NCBI RefSeq assembly: GCF_021531695.1
Contig: NZ_JADYUI010000022.1
Location: forward strand, 1 to 47,176
Length of the DNA stretch: 47,176 nt
Direction: 5' to 3'
Source of the DNA: Roseburia hominis
Lineage (GTDB): Bacteria > Bacillota > Clostridia > Lachnospirales > Lachnospiraceae
In this document: in pieces, positions 34,598-44,000 of the stretch
How positions within the stretch are numbered: the stretch's first letter is position 1
How the letters are laid out: the number at the start of each line of letters is the position of its first letter
The notes under the pieces: generated by a model
The model's database searches: none
What the model saw: the letters and a program-made list of their open reading frames with translations, nothing else
Told to the model about the DNA's origin: nothing
Program-made: the position numbers and the translations under genes

Positions 34598-36259
34598 TTA
34601 AAACTCCTGTACATGCAAAAGTGCTGCATCAATATTTTTACAAAAATGTTCTTTTCCGACTTTCTCAATCAGTCCGGCCTTTTCCATGGCATGATACGGC
34701 TGTTCCTGCACATGGGAAAACACAAGTGTAATCCCTTTCTTCTTGCACTGCTCATAAACAGCCACCAAAGAATGCATCGCAGAAACGTCGATTGCCGGCA
34801 CGCTTCTCATACGAAGAATTACTTTTTTGGTATCCTTTGTCGGCGCAATATCCATAAATGCATCTGCCGCCGCAAAAAACATCGGTCCGCTGATTTCATA
34901 GACCAAAGTATCCTTCGGAACTACTTTTAACTTAATATGCTCCGGATCATTGTCATTTTCCGTCTCATCATCAATATATTTCCAACCTTCGATATGCGTT
35001 ACCTCAGACATTCTTCTTAAGAATAAAAGTGCTGCCACTACCATACCAATTTCGATTGCAACGACCAAATCAAAAAATACCGTCAAAAAGAAAGTTAATA
35101 ACATAACAATATTATCACTTTTCGGTGCCTTTTTTAAAAGCTTAACAAATTCACGCCAGCCACTCATATTATAAGCCACCATAATAAGTACTGCTGCAAG
35201 TGCTGACATCGGAATCATAGCTGCATAAGGCATTAATACCAAAAGAATTCCAAGTAACGTAAGCGAATGCACCATTCCGGCAATCGGGGTACGTCCGCCG
35301 TTTTTCACATTTGCTGCTGTTCTTGCAATCGCTCCGGTAGCCGGAATACCGCCAAAAAGACCGGAAGCAATATTTCCGACTCCCTGTCCGATTAATTCCG
35401 CATTTGACTTATGCTTACTTCCAATCATTCCATCCGAAACCACGCAGGAAAGTAACGACTCAATCGATGCTAAAATTGCAATGGTAAATGCCGGAGAAAT
35501 CAATTTCTGCACCAGCCCAAAGCTTATATTGGGCAGAGAAAAAGTCGGAAACGCACTGTTAATCACATAGTTCGTTCCACCACCCCGTAACGTTCCTACT
35601 GTGCTTACATCCATATGCAAAAGCTGTACCAAAAGTGTTGTTACAAGAATTGCAACTAAAGACCCCGGTATCTTGTCCGTCACCTTTGGCCATACAATCT
35701 GAATCAATAAAGCGAAAAGTCCAATCAACAAAGTCGGTACATGAATGGTTGTAATTGCTGCCGCATATGCCTGCAACTTTGCTATAAACTGAGATGGCAC
35801 ACTACCCATGGAAAGCCCCAAAAAGTCCTTCCACTGACCGACAAAAATGCCAACCGCAATGCCCAGCGTAAATCCTACCGTAATGGTATAGGGAATATAT
35901 TTGATCAGACTTCCAAAACGCAAAAGTCCAAAAATAATCATAATAATTCCTGCCATAATCGTTGCCGTGATAAGACCATCGACTCCATAATCAGAAACAA
36001 TTCCATAAACAATAACAACAAATGCCGCCGTAGGTCCACCAATCTGAACACGGCTTCCACCAAGAAGTGAAATAAAAAATCCTGCAAAAATTGCAGTATA
36101 AAGTCCCTGCTCCGGACTTACACCGGAAGCAATGGCAAGTGCGATGGATAACGGCAGGGCAATGATTGCCACGATAATACCTGAAATCACATCTTTGACA
36201 AACTGTTCTTTCGTGTAATCCTTCATTACACTAAATAATTTCGGTTTTAACTCCTTCAT
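34598..36259 (-). CDS. SulP family anion transporter with STAS domain
   Basis: The 553-aa protein has 10-12 membrane helices (about 20-410) with the SulP motif ALPLSIALAIASGVSPEQGLY near the N-terminus, cut here to its core, and GSRVQIGGPTAAF. A cytosolic C-terminal STAS domain spans about 430-550 (AIDVSAMHSLVAV). SulP proteins carry sulfate, bicarbonate or dicarboxylates; this one's substrate is not evident. The start is ATG 36259 with GAGG just upstream. A stable leader hairpin lies at 36297-36335. Confidence 0.9.
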   Translation of the reverse strand: MKELKPKLFSVMKDYTKEQFVKDVISGIIVAIIALPLSIALAIASGVSPEQGLYTAIFAGFFISLLGGSRVQIGGPTAAFVVIVYGIVSDYGVDGLITATIMAGIIMIIFGLLRFGSLIKYIPYTITVGFTLGIAVGIFVGQWKDFLGLSMGSVPSQFIAKLQAYAAAITTIHVPTLLIGLFALLIQIVWPKVTDKIPGSLVAILVTTLLVQLLHMDVSTVGTLRGGGTNYVINSAFPTFSLPNISFGLVQKLISPAFTIAILASIESLLSCVVSDGMIGSKHKSNAELIGQGVGNIASGLFGGIPATGAIARTAANVKNGGRTPIAGMVHSLTLLGILLVLMPYAAMIPMSALAAVLIMVAYNMSGWREFVKLLKKAPKSDNIVMLLTFFLTVFFDLVVAIEIGMVVAALLFLRRMSEVTHIEGWKYIDDETENDNDPEHIKLKVVPKDTLVYEISGPMFFAAADAFMDIAPTKDTKKVILRMRSVPAIDVSAMHSLVAVYEQCKKKGITLVFSHVQEQPYHAMEKAGLIEKVGKEHFCKNIDAALLHVQEF

Positions 36260-36296
36260 AACATCCTCATCTTTCTTTCGTAAACTTCCCATAAAC

Positions 36297-36335
36297 GACA
36301 GATACCGGGGTATTCTTACCCCGGTCATACCTGTC
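36297..36335 (-). promoter_or_regulatory. Stable leader hairpin upstream of the SulP gene
   Basis: On the minus strand a 9-bp perfect stem ACCGGGGTA/TACCCCGGT with an AGAA tetraloop is embedded in an outer GACAG/CTGTC stem. It lies about 38 nt before the start codon and is GC-rich against an AT-rich background. There is no U run, so it is more likely an RNA stability or regulatory structure, or an operator, than a terminator. Confidence 0.55.
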
Positions 36336-36439
36336 TTTGATAGAATAACATGTTCAGTTTAGCACCTTTTATACACGTTTGCAAGATAAGTCAAACAGCA
36401 CTTTTTTCATAGAAATTTTGGCAGATTGAACAAGCTGTA

Positions 36440-37120
36440 TTAATTTCTTAAGAATTCTCCTACTCTTGTATTAAATTCCTCATATTTTTCATTCGCAATA
36501 GAATGCTCTCCCTGCACAAACACAAGCTCTGCATTCGGCAGATTCTCATAGATTAATATACTATGGCTTTCTTTTATTATATCATTGGTTCCTGCAATTA
36601 CGAGTGTACGTATATTCAGATTCTGCAACTGTTTCGGTTGAATATTTGGTTCATTTACCATTAAACCATACAAGTCATGCTTGGTTTTTGCTTCCTTAGA
36701 TTTATCCATCTCATAAGATGTCATACGATATACCCGTTCCATGGCAAGCCGAACTTTAAGCTTCATTCCTGCCGGAAACAGATTTGCTCCATTTAAAATC
36801 AATTTTTTTATCTTATTGGGATATTTTAATGCAAAAGTCAATGCAATATTTCCACCATCCGAAAATCCCAGAATATTCGCTTTCTCAATCTCATGCTGCT
36901 CCATGAAATCATGCAAATCTTCTGCAAATTGCACAATGGTAAATGGCGCCGTTCCCCGCGGCGACTTTCCGTGCCCTCTGGTATCGATTGCTATAACATG
37001 GTATTCCTTTGCAAAATAGTCAATCTGATGTTCAAAATACTCTGAACTTCCACCATTGCCATGTAACAAGAGCAATGGTTCTCCTTTTCCTTTTTCTGTG
37101 TAAAATAATTCGATATCCAA
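36440..37120 (-). CDS. Alpha/beta hydrolase
   Basis: The 226-aa protein shows the oxyanion-hole motif LLLHGNGGSS (residues 17-26), DTRGHGKS, the nucleophile elbow LGFSDGGN (S87), a late VIAGTNDII acid loop and the catalytic histidine in GEHSI. This is a complete triad. It is cytosolic and probably an esterase or lactonase. It is transcribed between the lipoprotein gene and the SulP gene on the minus strand, with no overlap. Confidence 0.9.
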   Translation of the reverse strand: MDIELFYTEKGKGEPLLLLHGNGGSSEYFEHQIDYFAKEYHVIAIDTRGHGKSPRGTAPFTIVQFAEDLHDFMEQHEIEKANILGFSDGGNIALTFALKYPNKIKKLILNGANLFPAGMKLKVRLAMERVYRMTSYEMDKSKEAKTKHDLYGLMVNEPNIQPKQLQNLNIRTLVIAGTNDIIKESHSILIYENLPNAELVFVQGEHSIANEKYEEFNTRVGEFLRN

Positions 37121-37158
37121 CTTATTCTCCTTTTTGGTTTTGCCGCTTATGTTTCATA

Positions 37159-38100
37159 TCATTCCTCTTTTTCTGCTTCCCACAGCGTTTCAAGCGACAC
37201 ATATTCCACATCATCTACAATCCGTATCTTTAAAATTTTCCAATCATCCTTATTATCTACCAAAAAAGACGCATAACGTTTCTCACCATTTTCATCCGGC
37301 AATTCATATGCATAAGAGCAATACTCTACCTCTACAACATTCGGCTCACCAAACTGATCTTTAAAATCCATAAAATTTCCTCCGGTTTTTGTAAATTCTA
37401 AAATATCCTCTTTGGTGAGTGTCCGTTCCATCGGCACATAAATATAGGGATAGCTGCCAACCCTTCTCGTCTGATAATCACCCGGTGCATCTCCCTTAAC
37501 AAAAATTCTGTCCTCTTTCGGCCACTTAAAGTCTTCACTGCAAATAACCTTTTCTGATACCAAATCAACATACTGAATCCCTACATTTCCTGCATCTTCA
37601 TCGTCCCGAAATGTATACGCAATCATACAATAATAATTCGTTCCACCTGAAACTACAGCAAACCAATCCTCTAAATCTGCAACCTTTACCCCATAATCCG
37701 TACTGCAAGATCCCTTCGCCATTTCTCCGTCACGTTCACAACGTTCCGTCGGTCCTTCATAAAACGCAAAAAGACTTTCCAACTTCTTTTCAATATCCGG
37801 ATCTTCTGCGAGCACATTTGGTGCAAATAATTCCTTTGCTGCTTCTATATCCCTTGCATCCACCGCAGCAAAAAACTGATCCACCACGCGATTGTAATCC
37901 TCTGCTCCTCGTTCCCAGTCAGTCGACCCTTTCTGCCCTCCATTTTCTGTGTTCTCTTTTGCAATTTCGTCTATTTTTTTCGCAATCTCATCCTTTGCAA
38001 ATTGCATCACTTCCTTTTTGCCACATGCTGATAACTGCACACTACATATTGTCACCAGCAAAATAATTGCTATTTTTTGTATCCATACTTTTCGTTTCAT
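37159..38100 (-). CDS. Lipoprotein of unknown function (DUF5104-like)
   Basis: The 313-aa lipoprotein has a signal peptide with a proper lipobox LSAC (cysteine 26). A helical segment and an NTF2-like region (NRVVDQFFAAVDARDIEAAKELF) follow, then a beta-rich C-terminal part. I recall this as DUF5104, from memory. The start is ATG 38100, or TTG 38112 four codons earlier, which lies inside a remnant CRISPR repeat. Its 5' end is only about 45 nt from the array on the same strand, so read-through from the array may contribute to its expression. Confidence 0.8.
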   Translation of the reverse strand: MKRKVWIQKIAIILLVTICSVQLSACGKKEVMQFAKDEIAKKIDEIAKENTENGGQKGSTDWERGAEDYNRVVDQFFAAVDARDIEAAKELFAPNVLAEDPDIEKKLESLFAFYEGPTERCERDGEMAKGSCSTDYGVKVADLEDWFAVVSGGTNYYCMIAYTFRDDEDAGNVGIQYVDLVSEKVICSEDFKWPKEDRIFVKGDAPGDYQTRRVGSYPYIYVPMERTLTKEDILEFTKTGGNFMDFKDQFGEPNVVEVEYCSYAYELPDENGEKRYASFLVDNKDDWKILKIRIVDDVEYVSLETLWEAEKEE

Positions 38101-38144
38101 CAGATTTCTCAAACTGTGTTATTACCCCCAAAGACTTTGAATTA

Positions 38145-39028
38145 ATTTTATACCTTTACTTACAAGGTTCTCAAACAGAACTTGGGGTATACTCTGTTTC
38201 TACGTCGTTTTACACCTTTACTTACAAGGTTCTCAAACCACTCCATTGTATTATTCGAAAACACGATTGTTTTACACCTTTACTTACTTACAAGGTTCTC
38301 AAACCGATACATGCAATTGAAAATAACGATGAATGTTTTACACCTTTACTTACTTACAAGGTTCTCAAACCGTAGTGGACAATACGGAAAGCTATGGTGG
38401 GTTTTACACCTTTACTTACTTACAAGGTTCTCAAACCGTCAACTCCGCTATTCCCACCAAACCACCGTTTTACACCTTTACTTACTTACAAGGTTCTCAA
38501 ACCTCCAAAATCCACTTAAAATATTTGATTTAGTTTTACACCTTTACTTACTTACAAGGTTCTCAAACCGATATGTTCGATTCTGCCAAACATGTTGTGT
38601 TTTACACCTTTACTTACTTACAAGGTTCTCAAACAAAGCGGGACGGGACTTCTCATCGCAAGCGGTTTTACACCTTTACTTACTTACAAGGTTCTCAAAC
38701 CCGGGTTTTGAAGATATGGCAAACAAGGCAGTTTTACACCTTTACTTACTTACAAGGTTCTCAAACCGTAGTTTCAATACTTTCGTGGCCAAGCATGTTT
38801 TACACCTTTACTTACTTACAAGGTTCTCAAACTAACATTCAGTTGTAAAATGGCCACCCGTGGTTTTACACCTTTACTTACTTACAAGGTTCTCAAACTA
38901 GGCTGTCAAACGACAGCCCTCAAATTGGTTTTACACCTTTACTTACTTACAAGGTTCTCAAACGGCGTGTTACCGCTTACTCTGTCGCATTTGTTTTACA
39001 CCTTTACTTACTTACAAGGTTCTCAAAC
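38145..39028 (-). CRISPR. Type II-A CRISPR array, 14 repeats and 13 spacers
   Basis: The crRNA-sense repeat on the minus strand begins GTTTGAGAACCTTGTAAG and ends AAAGGTGTAAAAC, 36 nt. Repeats end at 39028 (leader side), 38963, 38898, 38832, 38766, 38700, 38634, 38568, 38502, 38436, 38370 and 38304 for the 36-nt form. The two oldest, 38207-38238 and 38145-38176, are 32 nt because one copy of a 4-nt ACTT/TTAC unit is missing. The last also has two substitutions. Eleven spacers are 30 nt and the two newest are 29 nt. Orientation follows from the repeat start, the ATTTGAG leader end and decay at the far end. Confidence 0.97.
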
Positions 39029-39140
39029 CTCAAATTTATTTTTGAGATTATCACCGAACCCATGCATATTGGTATATGTGTAAGTAATTTTTTATCCTTT
39101 ACATTCTTTAAGGCCGATATAAAACCATGGCTTATTGAAT
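39029..39140 (-). promoter_or_regulatory. CRISPR leader with ATTTGAG anchor
   Basis: The 112-nt space between csn2 and the first repeat is the leader. Its last seven bases, next to the first repeat, are ATTTGAG (39035-39029), identical to the leader-anchoring sequence used for polarised spacer integration in streptococcal type II-A systems. An inverted repeat CTCAAA/TTTGAG (39029-39046) includes it. I found no convincing separate promoter, so the array may be read from the cas operon or from a weak site here. Confidence 0.8.
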
Positions 39141-39815
39141 CTAATATGTAATAATACACCTGTCTTTATCAAGGATGAAAACATCTTCACATTCCATTTT
39201 TTTATCTGACATATTAAATTCTATAAGTACTAATTGTATTTTACTATACTTTGCAAGTTTGTACAGCTCCAATATCTGATTTTCTGTCAGATATTGTTTT
39301 AAATTCACAGTGATAAATATACTAATTCCACATACTTGATTAACTAACTTAATATAAGTGAACAATTTCTCACAAATACTGTCACATTCTTCCACAAGTT
39401 CCACTCCATACGCTTTAAGAAGTTCCAGTATATTCCATTCCTCTTCATATTTTACCGGATATGGTATTCTTTCCAGCAGACTTTCCAAGTAGTTACATAT
39501 GCGTGAATGCAATTCTAACCCTTGTTTAAAGCAATAGTCCTGGGCAATTTCTTTTATATCCTGATACAGCTTTGCTTTCACTTTTTTGTTATTCAACTCC
39601 AACGAAAATGGTTCCAGTATCATTTCCACTTTCTTACCTAATTCATAGTTTTTTTCATCCTCCACAAGCAACCAGTTACCTTCTTTCCCCATCACTTGTG
39701 AATACAATTCTTCGACAAACGGAAGTCTACCCACAACATCCTCCAATACAATAACTGATGCCGTATTTTCTCTTAACTCTATCTCCAATCCCAGTTCTCT
39801 TTCCACAAGCTTCAT
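39141..39815 (-). CDS. csn2: CRISPR-associated protein Csn2 (type II-A)
   Basis: Csn2 forms a tetrameric ring on DNA ends and is needed for spacer acquisition in type II-A systems. The 224-aa protein shows family-like features: the N-terminal [18 protein letters not shown] strand, the helical middle part and the C-terminal [19 protein letters not shown] and [13 protein letters not shown] segments. It starts within the end of cas2 (4-nt overlap) and is the last gene before the leader. Its presence assigns the locus to subtype II-A. Confidence 0.92.
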   Translation of the reverse strand: MKLVERELGLEIELRENTASVIVLEDVVGRLPFVEELYSQVMGKEGNWLLVEDEKNYELGKKVEMILEPFSLELNNKKVKAKLYQDIKEIAQDYCFKQGLELHSRICNYLESLLERIPYPVKYEEEWNILELLKAYGVELVEECDSICEKLFTYIKLVNQVCGISIFITVNLKQYLTENQILELYKLAKYSKIQLVLIEFNMSDKKMECEDVFILDKDRCIITY

Positions 39816-40132
39816 AGTATCACCAATCTCTCATCAGAAGATAATACCTCTGTTCTTCCTTCTCCCACTATGTATTCCATCTTTGCATATTGCTTTTCTG
39901 TCACCTTCAACACCTGCACCAAGCCTTTCTCTGGTTTGTTCTTTCTAATATTTTCTATTGTTGCATCCGCTAGTGTTGAATTTGGTGACAGTTTGCAATA
40001 TATGGATTCCTGCAGCATTAAAAAACCGGACTTGATCAGATACTTTCTGAACTTTGCGTATTCTTTTCGATCCGCCGAAGTAACTACCGGCAAATCAAAC
40101 ATTACAAGTATTCTCATAAATCTGTAACTCAT
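39812..40132 (-). CDS. cas2: CRISPR-associated protein Cas2
   Basis: Cas2 is the structural core of the Cas1-Cas2 integrase. The 106-aa protein has the ferredoxin-like fold with the conserved MVMFDLPV-type strand (D13), [19 protein letters not shown] and the C-terminal [14 protein letters not shown]. It lies 10 nt after cas1 and overlaps csn2 by four nucleotides, so it is part of one translational chain. Confidence 0.95.
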   Translation of the reverse strand: MSYRFMRILVMFDLPVVTSADRKEYAKFRKYLIKSGFLMLQESIYCKLSPNSTLADATIENIRKNKPEKGLVQVLKVTEKQYAKMEYIVGEGRTEVLSSDERLVIL

Positions 40133-40142
40133 TCCCCTTACC

Positions 40143-41012
40143 CTATAACGAATAAAACTTTATCATTGCAATATCCATATCTCCTAATGCATCAAAAATA
40201 CTTTTGCAATATATCTTTACTGCATTGTTCACATATTCTGACCTGTCGTTAATACGTACTGTTTGATTCAAGATATTCACTAACTTCATCTTTTCTTCTT
40301 TTTCAAATGTTCCAAGTTCCATGTCATACACCAGCTCATCCACAATTGGACGAAAGGGTTCCATCAAATCTGATGCCAAATTGAACTGATTAAACATATT
40401 ATCATGAAACAAGCCTAGCTGTGTGATATATCCATTCGCTACAATCTCTCTCGTAAACGAAGATAACAAAATACTATAACCATAATTAAGAGCTGCATTG
40501 ATGTTGCAATCTGCTGTTCTGGTAAATTCCTTGCCAAACAATGCATTGAAATAAACCTTTGCGGCATGTCCTTCTCTGTTGGTCGAATCTCCGTACTGTA
40601 TCTCTTTTATATAATTCTGCAATAACATAGCTTCTTCATCTTTACCAATCCGTTCCAACAATTCTTTTTGCTTTCGTATTTTCTCAGTGACAATTTCCGT
40701 CCATACAGTCGCTTTTATATCATCATTCCATGCAATCTGATTCCTGATTTTTGCACTGGTATCGTGTGAGCCATAATATGGCATTAGTTCTGATGAGGGA
40801 TTTCTTTTCTCATCGCAGAATATTACCTTTATTTTATTTTTTACCAGCTCACACAGCAAAGTCCCGGTGATAGAGACCGCAGTTGTCTCTATCACAACTG
40901 TACTTATCTCATTTAAAAATATCTTTGTAGTCTCTTCCTGACGCACTACCATATATCCCATCTGATAATCTAATTTAGCGCTCTTTGAAACCACTACTGT
41001 ACGCCAGCTCAT
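40143..41012 (-). CDS. cas1: CRISPR-associated integrase Cas1
   Basis: Cas1 joins new spacers to the leader-repeat junction. The 289-aa type II protein starts [16 protein letters not shown] and contains the metal-binding set: E148 in [16 protein letters not shown]203 in [13 protein letters not shown] and the acidic DLMEPFRP motif (215-222). Its ATG overlaps the cas9 stop by four nucleotides (ATGA). It is full length and shows no damage, so adaptation is probably active. Confidence 0.96.
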   Translation of the reverse strand: MSWRTVVVSKSAKLDYQMGYMVVRQEETTKIFLNEISTVVIETTAVSITGTLLCELVKNKIKVIFCDEKRNPSSELMPYYGSHDTSAKIRNQIAWNDDIKATVWTEIVTEKIRKQKELLERIGKDEEAMLLQNYIKEIQYGDSTNREGHAAKVYFNALFGKEFTRTADCNINAALNYGYSILLSSFTREIVANGYITQLGLFHDNMFNQFNLASDLMEPFRPIVDELVYDMELGTFEKEEKMKLVNILNQTVRINDRSEYVNNAVKIYCKSIFDALGDMDIAMIKFYSL

Positions 41013-44000
41013 GCTTTTAACAGGTCTATATGTCTTTCATACATCCCTGTTACGGATTGGTGAATCAGAATACATTCCCTACACTCGGATATCTTCTTAT
41101 TTAACTGTAACATCCCAGCATGCTCACTGCCTCCCAAATCTTTCAAATTAACATTCTGTGTGGTTGAATTAATCCAATATATAATCTGATTTATCACAAA
41201 ACATTGTTTTTCGATATCTAACGAATCAAAAACTTCTTCTTTTCCTTCAAGTATCTTATAAATATTCCATCTATTGTTCATATACGGCTTACTATTAAGC
41301 TTTGACAGCAATGTTTTAAACAGATTATTATTCTTTTCTTTTGTGATAATCACATCTCCATATTTATCAATTTCTTCATAATTTGATTTTTCCATTGCCT
41401 TTATTATCTTTCTCAAGTATTCCTCATCAACAGGTGATAAATAAAGTGGAACATCATTATTCAGATAAATGGAGTTGCCCGTTTTTCCTCCCAAATAATA
41501 ATCAAATCCGTCTATTTTAACCTTTGATTTTTGCGGAATAAATGGTATACACACTCTGATGTCTGTTACTTCTTTACCCTTGTATTCTTTCTGGAGAGCT
41601 CCTGTAATATATTCCAGAATTTTCTCATTTGACAGTGTTTCACTTTTACCCAGATACACTGGTAAAGCTTCCAAACTTTTTACATTCTTTCCTTTGACCG
41701 TATACTCTACAAGTGTATATCCGGAATTTGCTATAGATGTAATACCTCCATACTTTGTCACATCTTTAGCCTTATCGTCACTGCTTTTTACAGGCATATA
41801 AGCATCCGGATTTCCTTTTGCCTTATCCTTTCCCCACACGGTTGCCTTATTTGACAATGCACCGTGGTATTCTTCTGTTTTTCTTGTTACAGTTACCGTA
41901 TTTCTATTGACTACCTTAAGTACATGCTGTTTTGATTCTCCATTGTCAGCCACCCACGCATTCTCACCATTGCGGCTCACATTATAGTCAAATATTTTAT
42001 CCATATGATACTTATAAAAATCATTATTAGGTTTCTTTGATGCTTCCTTGATAAAATTAAGCGGATTATTGGTAAATTTCGTATTGTATGTATTTCCTAC
42101 AACAATATTCAGATATGCATCCTTTGCATGATGTGTATCATTAAGTGCCCTCACTTTGTTTATCTCGAATTTCTTTCTGAAATCACTAACCACACCGGCT
42201 TTTACAAATACCACCTGTGTATTTGGAAATGCCTGTTGCAATACCTGTGTAATGACTTTCGTGCCCTGCCTTGTTTCCACTAACTGTCTGCTGATAAATG
42301 CAGCTTTTTCCTCGTCAGTAAATTCTTCCGTACGGGTAAGTCTGTTATACTTTTCTTTTGTAATAAATCCATGTTCACTTAACAGTTTCCAGAATCCTGC
42401 CATTTTCTTCTGAATATCTTTTTCTAGTGGAAATGTATCACTTTTATGATTATTAATCTGTTTCTTTACAAGCACCAAATTATTTTCGATACTGTCATCT
42501 TTTACAAAGTGCCTTGGATAGATATGATCAATATCATAAAGATTATCGTTCATCAAATCGCTTAATTCTATCCTTTCACCACTATACATACACTTTCCCT
42601 GCTGCATATAATATAAATACAGCTTCTTTATCCGAAAGTCCGCTTCACTCTTTTCTTCAATTTCATCCCTCATCGTCTTAAGCTCATCATTCCATAACTT
42701 CTTTTCGCTTTTCAAGGATGTATATAAGTCAAGCATTTTTTTCTTTCGAGAATTCTTCCGTGTAGGATTCAGCTCTGATTCTCTTGGCATCTCAACAAAC
42801 ACTTTATCCGGTTCTTTTCCCGTAAGCTCGCAGACTTCTCTTAACATCTTCATGGTTTGCCACACCATACGCTTCACAGGTGCTGACAGGTACTTGCCAT
42901 CCAAGTCCTCAATTGTCCACTTATTGAGTGGCTTCTCCGCATGGTCTGTCATTGCATCCAGATTTTTCTTAAACCCATACGATTCCGATAATAATTCCAT
43001 CAGGTTATGGTTTGTCTCCCACAATGCCTGTATAAGCGAGCATTCTCCACATTCACAATTACCAGGAAGCTCTAAAAACGCCTTAGACAGATTCCCCCAA
43101 CCATTAAACTTAAATCCTGCAATACGTTTTATCTGCTCCTTCGTTAATCTTTCCCCATACTCACTTTCTATTCTCTCTTTCAAGAACTTCTTATCATTGC
43201 CATATACCGTTCCCCAGAATATTATATTTTCTACCATGGCCTGATTTTCATCCGTGAACAATTCGTCTCCCAGTATTCCTCTAAACTTTCCAACTGAAGT
43301 CAAAGATGCCTTAAATCCGGCATCAATTCCGGTAATAATAACATCCTCCTTTGAGGCTATGATAGAATTGTTATATAAGTATGATTTTAATGAATTTAAT
43401 GTAACCTTTTTTCCCGTTTTAAATAACGTATTATATATTTCCTGCTTCACAGCCACATCAGGCTTTGCACCATTAATTTTAAGATTATTAAGTTCATTTA
43501 ACACCATAAATTTTTCATACAGAAGTGACTGATTTGGTAATGTTCTCTCCCCTGCAAGATACGTACAGTGCCTAACCATTCTTCCTATAAATTCTTCTGC
43601 TGCAGCCTGTGTATCAATCTTCTGTTCAAAATTCCAAGGATAAACCTTTCCCTTTTCTTCACCAGGTCTTCTTTTTGCCCATACATTATCCCCACGGACA
43701 CCTATCGGACCCACATAGTAAGGTATATGAAATGTGAATAGCTCTACGATTCTCTGGGAAACAGTAAGACCTGACTCATCCTTCTCAAGTAAAAATGGCA
43801 GATATTTCTCTGCATTCGCAAGTATGGCTTTCATCTCGGATGCATGTAACTGATTCGGAATAACTCCATTTGATGCAGTTAACTGTTTTGGCATAAAAGT
43901 CTCGTTCTCAATCTTCTCAAGGATTGTTTTTACATCTTCATCATCCTGTGGAAAATGCTTCAGTGCTGCTTTTACTCCCTTATAGAAATCTTCCTGACTT

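Noticed and set aside
38182-39083. Open reading frames across the CRISPR array (for example a 217-codon plus-strand frame)
   Set aside because: They are translations of the repeat units, with a repeated LHLYLLTRFSN pattern; the region is a CRISPR array.
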